Positions 24,609 through 32,861 of a stretch of DNA of 37,915 bases are shown here, in pieces; positions within the stretch are counted from its first letter, which is position 1, and each line of letters starts with the position of its first letter. The translations under genes were made by a program, and so were the position numbers. The notes below the pieces were generated by a model. That model had not been told where the DNA came from. It searched no databases and was given only the letters and a program-made list of their open reading frames with translations. The stretch is from Acidobacteriota bacterium (GTDB lineage: Bacteria > Acidobacteriota > Vicinamibacteria > Vicinamibacterales > UBA2999): assembly GCA_022842985.1 (NCBI GenBank), contig JALHON010000011.1, forward strand, positions 1 through 37,915, given 5' to 3'.

Positions 24609-26062
24609 CATCCGACTCCAACGACGCGACACGTGGCCGCCCGGCCGGACTCGCCGCGGCCGAAGCGCGGGTCGAGGCGCACAGTGCGTCGCTCAAGAAG
24701 GAACTGGGCGTGCGCGATCTGGCGCTCACGCAGATCCTCTTCATCGTCGGGCTCACGTGGATCGGCGTAGCCGGCAAGCTCGGGCCCTCGCACGTCATCT
24801 TCTGGCTGCTGGCGCTGGTGCTGTTCTACCTGCCGTCCACGGCGGTCGTGATCTACCTGAGCCGCCTGATGCCGCTCGAAGGCGGGCTGTATCAGTGGGC
24901 CAAGCTCGGCTTCAATCAGAACGTCGGCTTCCTGCTAGCGTGGAATCTCTGGCTCTACGTGATCGTGTTCACGTCGGAGATCGGGCTGCAGAGTGCGACC
25001 TACCTGTCGTACGCGCTTGGCCCAGATGCCGCGTGGCTGGCCAGCAGCGGCTGGTTCGTGACGCTGGCCTCGGGCCTGCTGCTGGCGTTGATGGTGGTCA
25101 CATCCACGCTCGGATTGTCCGTAGGCAAGTGGGTGCACAACACCGGCGGGATCTTCATGATCACGATCTTCAGCGCCATCGTGATCCTGCCGATCATCGG
25201 CCTGGCGACGGGCACGCTCACGTCGTTCCAGCCGTTCCGCGCCGAGATGCCGGAGCTGACGCTGCTCAACCTGAACATCCTCGGCAAGATGGGCTTCGGG
25301 GCGCTCGGCGGCTTCGAGTACATGGCGATTCTGGCCGGTGAAACCAAAGCACCGGCCCGGTCGGTGACGCGGTCGGTGTTCATCGCGGCGCCGGTCATCG
25401 CGCTCATCTTCGTGTTGGGCACGAGCACGGTCGTGGCGTTCGTGCCCAACGAGCAGATCGACCTCATCGGACCGATCGCGCAGGTGCTGCGAGTGGGCTA
25501 CGCGCCGTTCGGCTTCGTGACGCCGATCGTGACGCTGGCGATTCTGATGACGCTCGCGATGCGCGTGGGCCAGGCCAGCGTGGCCTTTACCGCCGTGACG
25601 CGCCTGCCGATGGTGGCCGGCTGGGACCACATGCTGCCGCCGTGGTTCAGCCGCCTGCACCCCACCTACAAGACGCCGGTGAACTCGATCCTGCTCGTGG
25701 GCGCGACGTCGTTCGGGATTGCCGCGCTGAGCCTCGTGGGCGTCGGGCATGCCGAGGCGTTCCAGCTGCTCTTCAACGCCAGCGGCATCTTCTACGCGCT
25801 CTGCTACGTGGTGATGTTCGCGATTCCGCTCTTCGGCCTGCGCGATGTGTCGCCACGGCCGCCGCTCTGGCTGCGTCTGGCATCGCTGAGCGGGCTGCTC
25901 ATGACCGTGCTCTACGTGGTGCTGTCGGTGTTCCCGATCATCAAGGTGGAGAGCGTGGCCACCTTCGCGCTCAAGATCACGGCCACGGTCGTGGTCATGA
26001 ACCTTGTGGGTGTGGGGATTCTGCTGGCAGCACGCCGCCGGGCTGCGACGTTCACTGCTTGA
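24605..26062 (+). CDS. APC-family amino acid permease
   Basis: The 485-residue protein has a charged N-terminal tail (about 35 residues) and about twelve hydrophobic helices. The amino acid-polyamine-organocation signature is seen in LTQILFIVGLTWIGVAGKLG, LPSTAVVIYLSRLMPLEGGLYQWAKLGF, GGFEYMAILAGETKAPARSVTRSV and LPPWFSRLHPTYKTPVNSIL. These place it among amino acid/polyamine transporters, probably an importer in the inner membrane. It is the last gene of the operon, which supports uptake of the compound processed by the creatininase-like, PanE-like, SDR and M20 enzymes. Confidence 0.92.
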   Translation: MTSDSNDATRGRPAGLAAAEARVEAHSASLKKELGVRDLALTQILFIVGLTWIGVAGKLGPSHVIFWLLALVLFYLPSTAVVIYLSRLMPLEGGLYQWAKLGFNQNVGFLLAWNLWLYVIVFTSEIGLQSATYLSYALGPDAAWLASSGWFVTLASGLLLALMVVTSTLGLSVGKWVHNTGGIFMITIFSAIVILPIIGLATGTLTSFQPFRAEMPELTLLNLNILGKMGFGALGGFEYMAILAGETKAPARSVTRSVFIAAPVIALIFVLGTSTVVAFVPNEQIDLIGPIAQVLRVGYAPFGFVTPIVTLAILMTLAMRVGQASVAFTAVTRLPMVAGWDHMLPPWFSRLHPTYKTPVNSILLVGATSFGIAALSLVGVGHAEAFQLLFNASGIFYALCYVVMFAIPLFGLRDVSPRPPLWLRLASLSGLLMTVLYVVLSVFPIIKVESVATFALKITATVVVMNLVGVGILLAARRRAATFTA

Positions 26063-26098
26063 GGGTGCGGCCCGCCTTGGCCTGACCCCGGCGCCGTG

Positions 26099-26512
26099 CT
26101 ATCGCTTGGGTGGGTCGCCGCGCAGCATCTCCCACAAGCCTCTCGGTGACACGATCGGCACCGGCGAGCGCCTGGCGGCTTTCTGTAGCGCAGCATCGCC
26201 CGTCACCAGGACGTCGGCGTGGCCGGCGTTGGCCTCTGCCACGATCCACTCATCGTCGGGATCGGAGATGCCGAGGCTCAAGTGCTCGGTCGGTGTCTTG
26301 ACGACGGTCTGGTCGCGCAGCAGCGCTTCGATCTCGTCGATGGCGCTCCGCGAGAGCTTCAGCTTGAGGCGGAGCTTGCTCCGCAGTTCACGAAGCACAG
26401 TCTCGCCAACCAGGAGTTCATGCTCGAGGAGCGTATGGGCGAAGAGGTCCGCGCACAACCCGCGCGTCGCAAACGCAGCGATCACCACGTTCGTGTCGAC
26501 GAAGACCTTCAC
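26099..26512 (-). CDS. PIN-domain toxin (VapC-like, COG1569 type)
   Basis: The 137-residue protein is a PIN-domain ribonuclease: FVDTNVVIAAF (first acidic residue), the internal GETVLRELRSKLRLK, and SDPDDEWIVAEANAGHADVLVTGDAALQKA with the second acidic cluster, typical of the putative toxin component COG1569. Toxins of this type cleave RNA, often tRNA or rRNA. It begins at a GTG whose bases overlap the antitoxin stop (GTGA), the usual arrangement. It faces the APC permease gene across a 36-bp gap. The acidic residues needed for metal binding appear intact. Confidence 0.88.
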   Translation of the reverse strand: MKVFVDTNVVIAAFATRGLCADLFAHTLLEHELLVGETVLRELRSKLRLKLKLSRSAIDEIEALLRDQTVVKTPTEHLSLGISDPDDEWIVAEANAGHADVLVTGDAALQKAARRSPVPIVSPRGLWEMLRGDPPKR

Positions 26513-26730
26513 GACACGTCGCGAAAGATGTCTTCGTCGGTGAGATATCCCTGCGCTTCGGCCAGTGGCAGCGTGCGCTTGCGCAGCCGCTCGAACCGAA
26601 GCAACGCGAGCTGCCTGCGGAGCGCATCGCGTGCGAGCTCGCTGCGGCTACGACCGCTGCGCGCGCACGCCTGGTCGAGCTCTCGACCGAGCGCGTCGTC
26701 AAGCCGGATCGTGAGGGTCGACGTCTTCAT
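26509..26730 (-). CDS. Ribbon-helix-helix antitoxin of the downstream PIN toxin
   Basis: This 73-residue protein starts with a ribbon-helix-helix DNA-binding domain: TSTLTIRLDDALGRELDQACARSGRSRSELARDALRRQL. The C-terminal tail (LPLAEAQGYLTDEDIFRDVS) would bind and neutralise the toxin. The ATG at 26730 is preferred because TACGAT lies 7 nt upstream on the same strand; another ATG at 26739 is in frame. GTCTT-N5-AAGAC (26724-26738) over the start may be an operator half-site pair, as such antitoxins usually repress their own promoter. Confidence 0.85.
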   Translation of the reverse strand: MKTSTLTIRLDDALGRELDQACARSGRSRSELARDALRRQLALLRFERLRKRTLPLAEAQGYLTDEDIFRDVS

Positions 26731-26737
26731 GTAAGAC

Positions 26738-26743
26738 ATCGTA
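26738..26743 (-). promoter_or_regulatory. -10 box for leaderless antitoxin transcript
   Basis: On the minus strand TACGAT ends 7 nt before the ATG at 26730; no ribosome-binding site is present. Confidence 0.5.
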
Positions 26744-26780
26744 ACACGTAGCGTCGTTCTGGCCTCTACGCCCAGGGGGC

Positions 26781-27335
26781 CTAGGGCCGACGCCGGGGCC
26801 GCAACAATGCGATGCCCGCGAACACCGCTACCAGTGACAGCGCGGCGGCGAGCACCAGCATCAGCACCATCGTCACGACCTCCGGATCGAGGTGGAAGAG
26901 CCCCGGCACCAACGAGACGACCGGTATGCCGATGAGCAGCACTGCGCCAGCGACCATCATGGCTAGCAGGTGCGGTTCGGGCGGCTCGAGAAACGCCTCC
27001 TCCGGTCGCGCGGGATTCACGAACACCTTCTGCGAGGTGCCGCGCGGATAGGTGGACGCCACCAGCCGCTCGGCCTGCACGTCGCCGCGACCGTAGCCGG
27101 CACGTGTGGCCGATCCACTCCACACCTCGAAGGATCGGCCGTCGTAGTCGTAGCGCACCTGGACGTCCACGCGACGGCTTCGCACGCCGAACTCCGTCCG
27201 ATAGCCCACGACGCGGGCGGGCACGCGCGGCCAACGGCGCATGGCCAAACGCAGCCGAAGATAGCGCCACGCGACCAGCAACAGGTAGAGGCCGAGCGCG
27301 ACCATCCCGGCCGCGAAGAGCAGAACGCCCCACAT
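26781..27335 (-). CDS. DUF3592-family membrane protein
   Basis: The product (184 residues from the ATG at 27335, or 187 from a TTG at 27344 that overlaps the upstream stop) has an N-terminal helix (WGVLLFAAGMVALGLYLLLVAW) and two C-terminal helices (LLAMMVAGAVLLIGIPVVSLVPGL and VTMVLMLVLAAALSLVAVFAGIALL). The soluble part between them, RVPARVVGYRTEFGVRSRRVDVQVRYDYDGRSFEVWSG and YPRGTSQKVFVNPARPEEAFLEP, is the DUF3592 signature. The function is unknown. It lies directly after the serine hydrolase on the same strand and is probably co-transcribed with it. Confidence 0.82.
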   Translation of the reverse strand: MWGVLLFAAGMVALGLYLLLVAWRYLRLRLAMRRWPRVPARVVGYRTEFGVRSRRVDVQVRYDYDGRSFEVWSGSATRAGYGRGDVQAERLVASTYPRGTSQKVFVNPARPEEAFLEPPEPHLLAMMVAGAVLLIGIPVVSLVPGLFHLDPEVVTMVLMLVLAAALSLVAVFAGIALLRPRRRP

Positions 27336-27340
27336 ATCAG

Positions 27341-28531
27341 TCAACGCAGCAGGGGCTTGTCGAGCGAGTCCCAGCCGTAGGCGCTGGCCACGCGCGCTTC
27401 GATCTCCGCAATCACGCCGCCGCCGGCGTCGCCGTTGGTCATCACCACCACGCCGTAACCCTTGCGCACGTGGGCCACGAGCGAGCAGCGGAAGCCCCAG
27501 TTCGAGCCGCCGTGGGCGAAGTACCAGCCCTGGCCACGCTGCTCAACCGCGAAGCCCACCGCGTAGGGCCCGGTGCCTACCGGCGCGGTCATCTCGCGCG
27601 CCGATGCCTGAGACAACACGCGGCCCTTCGCGCCTCGCGTGGCCTCCTGCACCTCGATGACCAGTCGCGCCAAGTCGCTGGGCGTCGTCCACAACCCGGC
27701 CGCCGCCTGCTCCGGGTAGACGTGCCACGGCACGGCGCCGTGCGCGCCCTGACCGTTGTGCGCATGCGCCAGACGCGCCGCGCGCGACTCGGGCGGCGGC
27801 TGTTCGAACGAGCTATCGGCCATGCCGAGCGGACCGAGCACGCGCGCCTGCATCAGGGCCGCGAAGTCTTCGCCGGTGACGTCGCCAAGCAGCAGCTGAA
27901 TCAGCGTCACGGCGCCGCCGGAGTATTTGTAGGCGGCATACGGCGGACGGGCGAAGGTAACCTTGCCCACATTGGACGGCGACGCGCCGTCGAGAACCTG
28001 CACCACCGATGGCCGCGGCGCCGCGGGCTCGTACCCCGGGAAGCCGAAGCCGTCGTCTGCGCCAGACGTGTGGCTCATGAGCGTCCGCGGCGTGACCGGC
28101 TGCGAGCGCGTGAAGGGCCCGTCGGGGACGCGCCAGCCTTTGAGGTGCCGGTTGACGTCGTCGTCGAGGCCGAACCTGCCCTCCTGCACCAGCCGCATCG
28201 CCGCCAGCGCCGTGACGGGTTTACTGATCGACGCGGCTTGAAACGGCGTGTCCGTCCGCACCGCCCGGCCGGTGCTGACATCCGCCACGCCGTAGCCCTG
28301 GGCCCAGTCGATCTTGAAGTCCTTGATGACCGCCACACTCACGCCCGGCACGCGGAAGCGACGCATCACCTGATCGAGCGTGAGGGCATCGAGTCCCTGC
28401 CGGTCGGGCACCTGCGGGGCCTCGATGCGCGCGATCATCGCCGCGGCATCGGTGGACGGCTGTGCGAGCGGCGCGGCCGTGGCCAGGCCGGCGGCCAGAG
28501 CGAGGGTGAGGAGCCAGTGGGCAGAGCGCAT
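27341..28531 (-). CDS. Serine hydrolase of the class C beta-lactamase family, exported
   Basis: The 396-residue product has a signal peptide (cleavage near PLAQ) and penicillin-binding-like motifs: the nucleophile SISK at 101-104, KYSGG in place of the usual YxN, and FAHGGSNWG (third box HGG). It belongs to the beta-lactamase/CubicO-like (PF00144) group, whose members include esterases, D-aminopeptidases and PBP-like proteins; true beta-lactamase activity is not implied. TACGAT 7 nt before the ATG at 28531 supports this start; the alternative ATG at 28540 lies inside that box. It is followed by the DUF3592 gene. Confidence 0.88.
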   Translation of the reverse strand: MRSAHWLLTLALAAGLATAAPLAQPSTDAAAMIARIEAPQVPDRQGLDALTLDQVMRRFRVPGVSVAVIKDFKIDWAQGYGVADVSTGRAVRTDTPFQAASISKPVTALAAMRLVQEGRFGLDDDVNRHLKGWRVPDGPFTRSQPVTPRTLMSHTSGADDGFGFPGYEPAAPRPSVVQVLDGASPSNVGKVTFARPPYAAYKYSGGAVTLIQLLLGDVTGEDFAALMQARVLGPLGMADSSFEQPPPESRAARLAHAHNGQGAHGAVPWHVYPEQAAAGLWTTPSDLARLVIEVQEATRGAKGRVLSQASAREMTAPVGTGPYAVGFAVEQRGQGWYFAHGGSNWGFRCSLVAHVRKGYGVVVMTNGDAGGGVIAEIEARVASAYGWDSLDKPLLR

Positions 28532-28538
28532 GGCGCGC

Positions 28539-28544
28539 ATCGTA
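28539..28544 (-). promoter_or_regulatory. -10 box for leaderless serine hydrolase transcript
   Basis: On the minus strand TACGAT ends 7 nt before the ATG at 28531, the same box and spacing as at the antitoxin gene at 26730. Confidence 0.5.
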
Positions 28545-28599
28545 GCGCGGTGTGGACTCGATTTCACCCGCGACGCTTTCCACACACGGCGATGTGTAG

Positions 28600-28605
28600 T
28601 AGTGT
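28600..28605 (+). promoter_or_regulatory. -10 box for leaderless antitoxin transcript
   Basis: TAGTGT ends 6 nt before the ATG at 28612. The surrounding GTGTAGTAGTGTGTGTAG is repetitive and may also carry the antitoxin operator. Confidence 0.45.
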
Positions 28606-28611
28606 GTGTAG

Positions 28612-28812
28612 ATGGCGACGAACCTGGCCCTCGACCACAAGCTGCTCGACGAGGCCCTGAAGGTCGGCGGCCGGGCCACGAAGAAGGAGACGGTCACCGA
28701 AGCGCTGCAGGAGTACATCGGTCGCCGCAAGCAGGCGCGCATCGCCGAGCTCTTCGGGACGATCGACTACGACCCGAAGTACGACTACAAGAAGCAGCGG
28801 CGCCGCCGATGA
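28612..28812 (+). CDS. vapB: VapB-type antitoxin
   Basis: The 66-residue protein resembles the small VapB family (DUF2191-like): ATNLALDHKLLDEALKVGGRATKKETVTEALQEYIGRRKQ, followed by IAELFGTIDYDPKYDYKKQR, whose tail contacts the toxin in relatives. The N-terminal part forms a ribbon-helix-helix type DNA-binding domain. Its stop overlaps the toxin start (ATGA), the normal coupling in VapBC operons. Being upstream of the toxin and small fits an antitoxin that represses the operon. Confidence 0.9.
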   Translation: MATNLALDHKLLDEALKVGGRATKKETVTEALQEYIGRRKQARIAELFGTIDYDPKYDYKKQRRRR

Positions 28813-29210
28813 AGGTGCTCATCGACACGTCCGTCTGGTCTCTCGCCCTGCGCCGACGGGCACCGGTGCACGCGGTGGTGGACGAGTTGCGTCGCCTGGT
28901 CGTGCAAGGACGCGCCGGCATCGTCGGCCCGGTCCGGCAGGAACTGCTGAGTGGTATTCGCGACCGCGCCGTGTTCGAGCGACTCCGCGATCATCTGCGG
29001 GCGTTTCCGGACGAGCCGATCACGTCCGTGGACTACGAACGCGCGGCAGACTGTCTCGACATCTGCCGGGCGAAGGGGATTCAGGGGTCGAACACCGACT
29101 TCCTGCTCTGCGCCGTCGCCGAACGACTCCGTTTCCCGATCTTCACGACAGACGAAGACTTCCTGGCCTTCAGCCGCGTGCTGCCGGTGCGTCTCCACAG
29201 GCCGACGTAG
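28809..29210 (+). CDS. vapC: VapC-type PIN-domain toxin
   Basis: The 133-residue PIN-domain ribonuclease shows VLIDTSVWSLAL (first Asp), GPVRQELLSGI (Glu), and SNTDFLLCAVAERLRFPIFTTDEDFLAF (two further Asp), so the acidic quartet expected for Mg-dependent RNA cleavage is present. It is coupled to its antitoxin by ATGA overlap. It differs clearly from the other PIN toxin at 26.1-26.5 kb, so the two modules are not a recent duplication. Confidence 0.92.
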   Translation: MKVLIDTSVWSLALRRRAPVHAVVDELRRLVVQGRAGIVGPVRQELLSGIRDRAVFERLRDHLRAFPDEPITSVDYERAADCLDICRAKGIQGSNTDFLLCAVAERLRFPIFTTDEDFLAFSRVLPVRLHRPT

Positions 29211-29228
29211 GGCCTCCGCCGCAAGATC

Positions 29229-29837
29229 ATGGCACCCGTCATCCCGGACCCCACGAAGATCCGAAGCTTCGCCAGCGAGAAGGCCTTCGAGTCGTGGCTG
29301 TCGAAGAATCACGCACGCGCAGACGAGCTGTGGCTGAAGATCCACAAGAAGGCATCCGGCCTGCCGAGCGTGAGCTATGCACAGGCGCTCGACGTGGCCC
29401 TCTGCTGGGGATGGATCGACGGGCTCAAGAAGAGCTTCGACGACACGTCGTTCCTTCAGCGTTTCACACCGCGTCGACCGAAGAGCATCTGGAGTCACGT
29501 GAATCGCGATCACGTGGCCAGGCTGGTGGCGGCGGGTCGCATGACACCGCATGGTCAACGTCAGGTCGATCTCGCAAAGGCGGACGGCCGGTGGGATGCT
29601 GCGTACGCACCCATTCGCACCATGACGAAAGAGAGCGTGCCGCCAGACCTGCTGGCCGCGATCAACGCCAGTCCGGCAGCGCGCAAGACGTTCCAGACGC
29701 TCGACCGCGCGAACCTCTTCGCCCTCGTGTTCCGGACGAACAACATGAAGACACCGGCCGGCCGCGCCAGGAAGATCGCGGCGCTGGTGGACATGCTCGC
29801 CCGCGGCGACGTCGTGGTCCCTACCGCACAGCGATGA
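29229..29837 (+). CDS. YdeI/OmpD-associated family protein
   Basis: The 202-residue protein matches the YdeI family: an N-terminal alpha/beta domain with FESWLSKNHARADELWLKIHKK, VSYAQALDVALCWGWIDG, SFLQRFTPRRPKSIWSHVNRDHVARLVAAGRM, and a C-terminal OmdA-like part (AINASPAARKTFQTLDRANLFALVFRTNNMKTPAGRARKIAALVDML). Enterobacterial YdeI has been linked to antimicrobial-peptide resistance, but the biochemical role of these DUF1905/OmdA-type proteins is not settled. It is convergent with the patatin gene, with 4 bp between stops, and lies 18 bp after vapC, possibly in the same transcript. Confidence 0.9.
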   Translation: MAPVIPDPTKIRSFASEKAFESWLSKNHARADELWLKIHKKASGLPSVSYAQALDVALCWGWIDGLKKSFDDTSFLQRFTPRRPKSIWSHVNRDHVARLVAAGRMTPHGQRQVDLAKADGRWDAAYAPIRTMTKESVPPDLLAAINASPAARKTFQTLDRANLFALVFRTNNMKTPAGRARKIAALVDMLARGDVVVPTAQR

Positions 29838-29841
29838 GCGA

Positions 29842-32800
29842 CTATCGCGCGATCTTCAGAAGCCAGACGGCGACGTACGCCAGGCCACACAGGATCAGCC
29901 ACGCGAACATCACCTTGTAGCGGCTGCGCAGGTGGATCGCGATGAAGGCCACGAACGCCACGACACCAATGGCTTCCACCGTGGCCGGTAGAAGGTCTGC
30001 CAAGAGCGCGAGAAGCGTGACCGCCAGACCGCCCGCGAACACGGCGCCCGAGACGAAGGCCGTGGTCTTGCTGTCGCGGATGGCGTTCTGCATCAACACG
30101 TCGACCACGATCAGCGGCAGCTGCATCCCCTTCAGCAGCGCGCGCAGCGGCCCGAGCCCGCTGTTGGGTCCGCTCAGCAGGCTCACCGCCACCGCCATGG
30201 TGCGCGTGACATCGCTCGTGAAGAGGTCGGCGCCCACTTCATCGGCAATACGCTCAGCGCCCAGGCTGCCTCCCCGATACAGCTTGAGCAGGGACGCCGC
30301 GTCGAGGGCCTCCCACGTCGTGCCGTTCGCGGTCTCACGATGGGCCGCGTTCACGAGGTCGCCCGACGCCCGCACCCGGTCGCTCGCGCCCTCCTTCCGG
30401 TCTTCGAGCACCGCCGCGACCACGACGGGCAGTTCCATCCGCACCACACCAAGCTGATGCGCGATCATCACGGCGTCGGCGGTCTGCGGCAGTTGTTCCG
30501 GCACCGGCATGGCCGGGTTCGAGAGATACGCCAGTTCCTTCCTGATGGCAGGCAGCCGCCGCCGCCATTCGGACTCGAGGTATTCGCGATCGCGCGGGAG
30601 TGTGCCGGCCGGCACGGCGATCGCCTCGAGGGCGCCGAGCACGCGCTCGGCGTCGTCCGGATAGAGGCGCGCGAGCCGCGCGGGATTGAGCAACACGCGC
30701 ACCAGGCGGTTGGCGCCATCGAGCCGTCCGAACATCCAGTCGTTGGCGCGCCACGAGCGCTTGTAGAACCCGCCGAAGTTGGCCAGCTGTGCCCCGGCCA
30801 GCTTTTCGGCCGCGGTCGTCGCGCCGAGGATCGGGTGGGCGACGTCGGCGCTGAACTGCACCAGTTCGAAGTACTGGTCGTCGCGATCGCGGTGCGCGCC
30901 TACGGCGTACTGCACGACTTCGAGCGCGAGCATCTGGGCAAGCACGGTCGACGCCGTGGCATCCGGCCGTTCGGCCGCCAGGAAGTCCACGTAGGCGCGC
31001 AGGTCCTCCGCGGCTCGCTGGTCGGTTTCGGTGCGCGCGTACTGTTCGCCCAGAGTGGCCACCGCGCGGAAGTCCTGCAGACCGCCGGCCACGAGGGTGG
31101 CGAAGGTCCAGGCCAGCCATCCCTGCACGGTGTCGGTCAGGTGGTCGCCGGCGGCCAGGGGCCAGTCGGCGCTGAGCCCGTGGAGGTGCGCCGGGACGAC
31201 GATCTGGCGCGTGAGCGTGGCCGACTCGGACACGGCGGCCGTCAACCAGGCGCCCACCGGATCGCCGGCTGCGGACACTTCCACGGCGGACATCGCCGCG
31301 GCCAGGGCCTCGGCCCGTGAGCGCCAGAACCCGCGGTTGCCGCGCCGGCCGGCCGGCACCATCGCGGCCAGGTCATGCGCCTGGCCGAACACGGCCTTGA
31401 GTCGCGCCCGCAGGCGGTCGTCGCGCCCGCGTCGTTCGAGCAAGGGCGACACCACGAGGCTCCGCCGGCACAACTCCAGCGTCAGCTGGGCCATGTGTTC
31501 GACGGTGTACTCGCCCCACCCCCAGCGGCGCTGCACCGCGTGCAGTGCGACCGTGTCCGACGGCAGCGCCTCTGGCACCCACGGCACCGCATCCCTGGCG
31601 GCCACCGTGTCTACCAGCCACTCGCGCCGCCGGCGTCCGATGGCGTGTGCCTCGCCCAGCGTTGCCAGGCCCTCACACAGCTCGTCCACGATGAACTCGG
31701 CGGCGCCCAGCCGGCGACGGCGGACGTACATCGCGAAGAGCTCAGCCGCCACCTGGCGCATCCGTCCCGCGCGCCCGAACTGCCGCACGAGACCCAGGCG
31801 GGTCTCGCGGCGACGGCGCACGTTGGCGTTGTGATCGACGATCTGCGCCAGCTCGCGGGAGATCGATTCGGCCCGCGGCAGATTCACCAGGCTGTTCAGC
31901 GCTACCGCGCCAGCCTCGGGCGGGTGCGCCGGGTCGTCGTCCTGGGCGCTTGCCGTGTCGCCAGGCGATGGCACCACATACGCCAGCACGCGGCGGACCT
32001 CGCGATGCGCGCGCTGCCGCATCACCGCATCGATTGCGGCTTCGAGCGGCTTGTTGTCGAGCACACCGCCGTCCACCACGTAGCGGCTGGTCGTGAAGTT
32101 CGCCACGCCGGTCATATCCGTCGTCGACGCTGTGCGGGCCCCTGGCGGCGGGTTGACCGTGCAGTAGACGGGTTCGAACGCGATCGGGAACGACGCGGTG
32201 CCCCGGGCGGCCAGCGCGAGCCGATCGACGATGTCACCGCGATCGAACGCGTCGCGCTCGACGTGCGGTCCGCGCGCGAACTGGAACGTGCCGCGATGTG
32301 TGACGTCCGACACGATCTGGCCGAGGTCGTCCACGATCCGGCGAGGCTGCCCGTGCAGCACGGTGGTCGTGAGGGTGAGGTCGATCGGCGCGTCAGCCGG
32401 GGGCACGAGCCTGCCCAATCCCCGCAGCTGCGCGAAGGCGTTCCGGAGATCGACCAGGAAGCGCTCGTTGCCGAGCAGCAACGACGTGGGCTCCATGTCG
32501 GTCGACGAGCGGAGCAGATCGTGCAGCCGGCCTTTGTCGAGCCACAGATCGCGCATCGACGCGAGGTCCACGCCGTAAGCCCGGGCCAGGGCCAGCATCG
32601 CGCCGTTGATGCCGCCGGCACTGGTGCCGCTGATGACGTCCACGCGCGCCACGGTGGCCGTGAGGGCGAGCAACTGGCCGTAGAGGCCGGCGCCAGAGAC
32701 CGCGCGATTGACTTCGTGGGTGACGCCGCCAATCCACACGGCCAGGCTGACCCCGCCGTTCATCACGACGGCGAGGCGCAGTTCCTCGAAGTCGTCAGCG

Positions 32801-32850
32801 CCAACACCGTGCAGCCCCGTGGCAGACGCCCCAGTCGACGGATCAGGCAT
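29842..32850 (-). CDS. Large patatin-like phospholipase with C-terminal membrane segments
   Basis: The 1002-residue protein is of the large patatin-related type. The N-terminal lipase domain has the glycine-rich oxyanion loop NGGVSLAVWIGG, the nucleophile elbow GTSAG (Ser77) and the dyad aspartate VVDGGVLDN (Asp260), all intact, so lipid acyl hydrolase activity is likely. A long helical region of unknown role follows. Three hydrophobic helices near the C terminus (AVFAGGLAVTLLALLADLLP, IGVVAFVAFIAIHL, VMFAWLILCGLAYVAVWLL) would anchor it in the inner membrane. AGAGG 8 nt before the ATG at 32850 decides the start. It follows the M20 hydrolase gene after 11 bp, probably as one operon. Confidence 0.9.
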   Translation of the reverse strand: MPDPSTGASATGLHGVGADDFEELRLAVVMNGGVSLAVWIGGVTHEVNRAVSGAGLYGQLLALTATVARVDVISGTSAGGINGAMLALARAYGVDLASMRDLWLDKGRLHDLLRSSTDMEPTSLLLGNERFLVDLRNAFAQLRGLGRLVPPADAPIDLTLTTTVLHGQPRRIVDDLGQIVSDVTHRGTFQFARGPHVERDAFDRGDIVDRLALAARGTASFPIAFEPVYCTVNPPPGARTASTTDMTGVANFTTSRYVVDGGVLDNKPLEAAIDAVMRQRAHREVRRVLAYVVPSPGDTASAQDDDPAHPPEAGAVALNSLVNLPRAESISRELAQIVDHNANVRRRRETRLGLVRQFGRAGRMRQVAAELFAMYVRRRRLGAAEFIVDELCEGLATLGEAHAIGRRRREWLVDTVAARDAVPWVPEALPSDTVALHAVQRRWGWGEYTVEHMAQLTLELCRRSLVVSPLLERRGRDDRLRARLKAVFGQAHDLAAMVPAGRRGNRGFWRSRAEALAAAMSAVEVSAAGDPVGAWLTAAVSESATLTRQIVVPAHLHGLSADWPLAAGDHLTDTVQGWLAWTFATLVAGGLQDFRAVATLGEQYARTETDQRAAEDLRAYVDFLAAERPDATASTVLAQMLALEVVQYAVGAHRDRDDQYFELVQFSADVAHPILGATTAAEKLAGAQLANFGGFYKRSWRANDWMFGRLDGANRLVRVLLNPARLARLYPDDAERVLGALEAIAVPAGTLPRDREYLESEWRRRLPAIRKELAYLSNPAMPVPEQLPQTADAVMIAHQLGVVRMELPVVVAAVLEDRKEGASDRVRASGDLVNAAHRETANGTTWEALDAASLLKLYRGGSLGAERIADEVGADLFTSDVTRTMAVAVSLLSGPNSGLGPLRALLKGMQLPLIVVDVLMQNAIRDSKTTAFVSGAVFAGGLAVTLLALLADLLPATVEAIGVVAFVAFIAIHLRSRYKVMFAWLILCGLAYVAVWLLKIAR

Positions 32851-32861
32851 GGTGGCGACCT

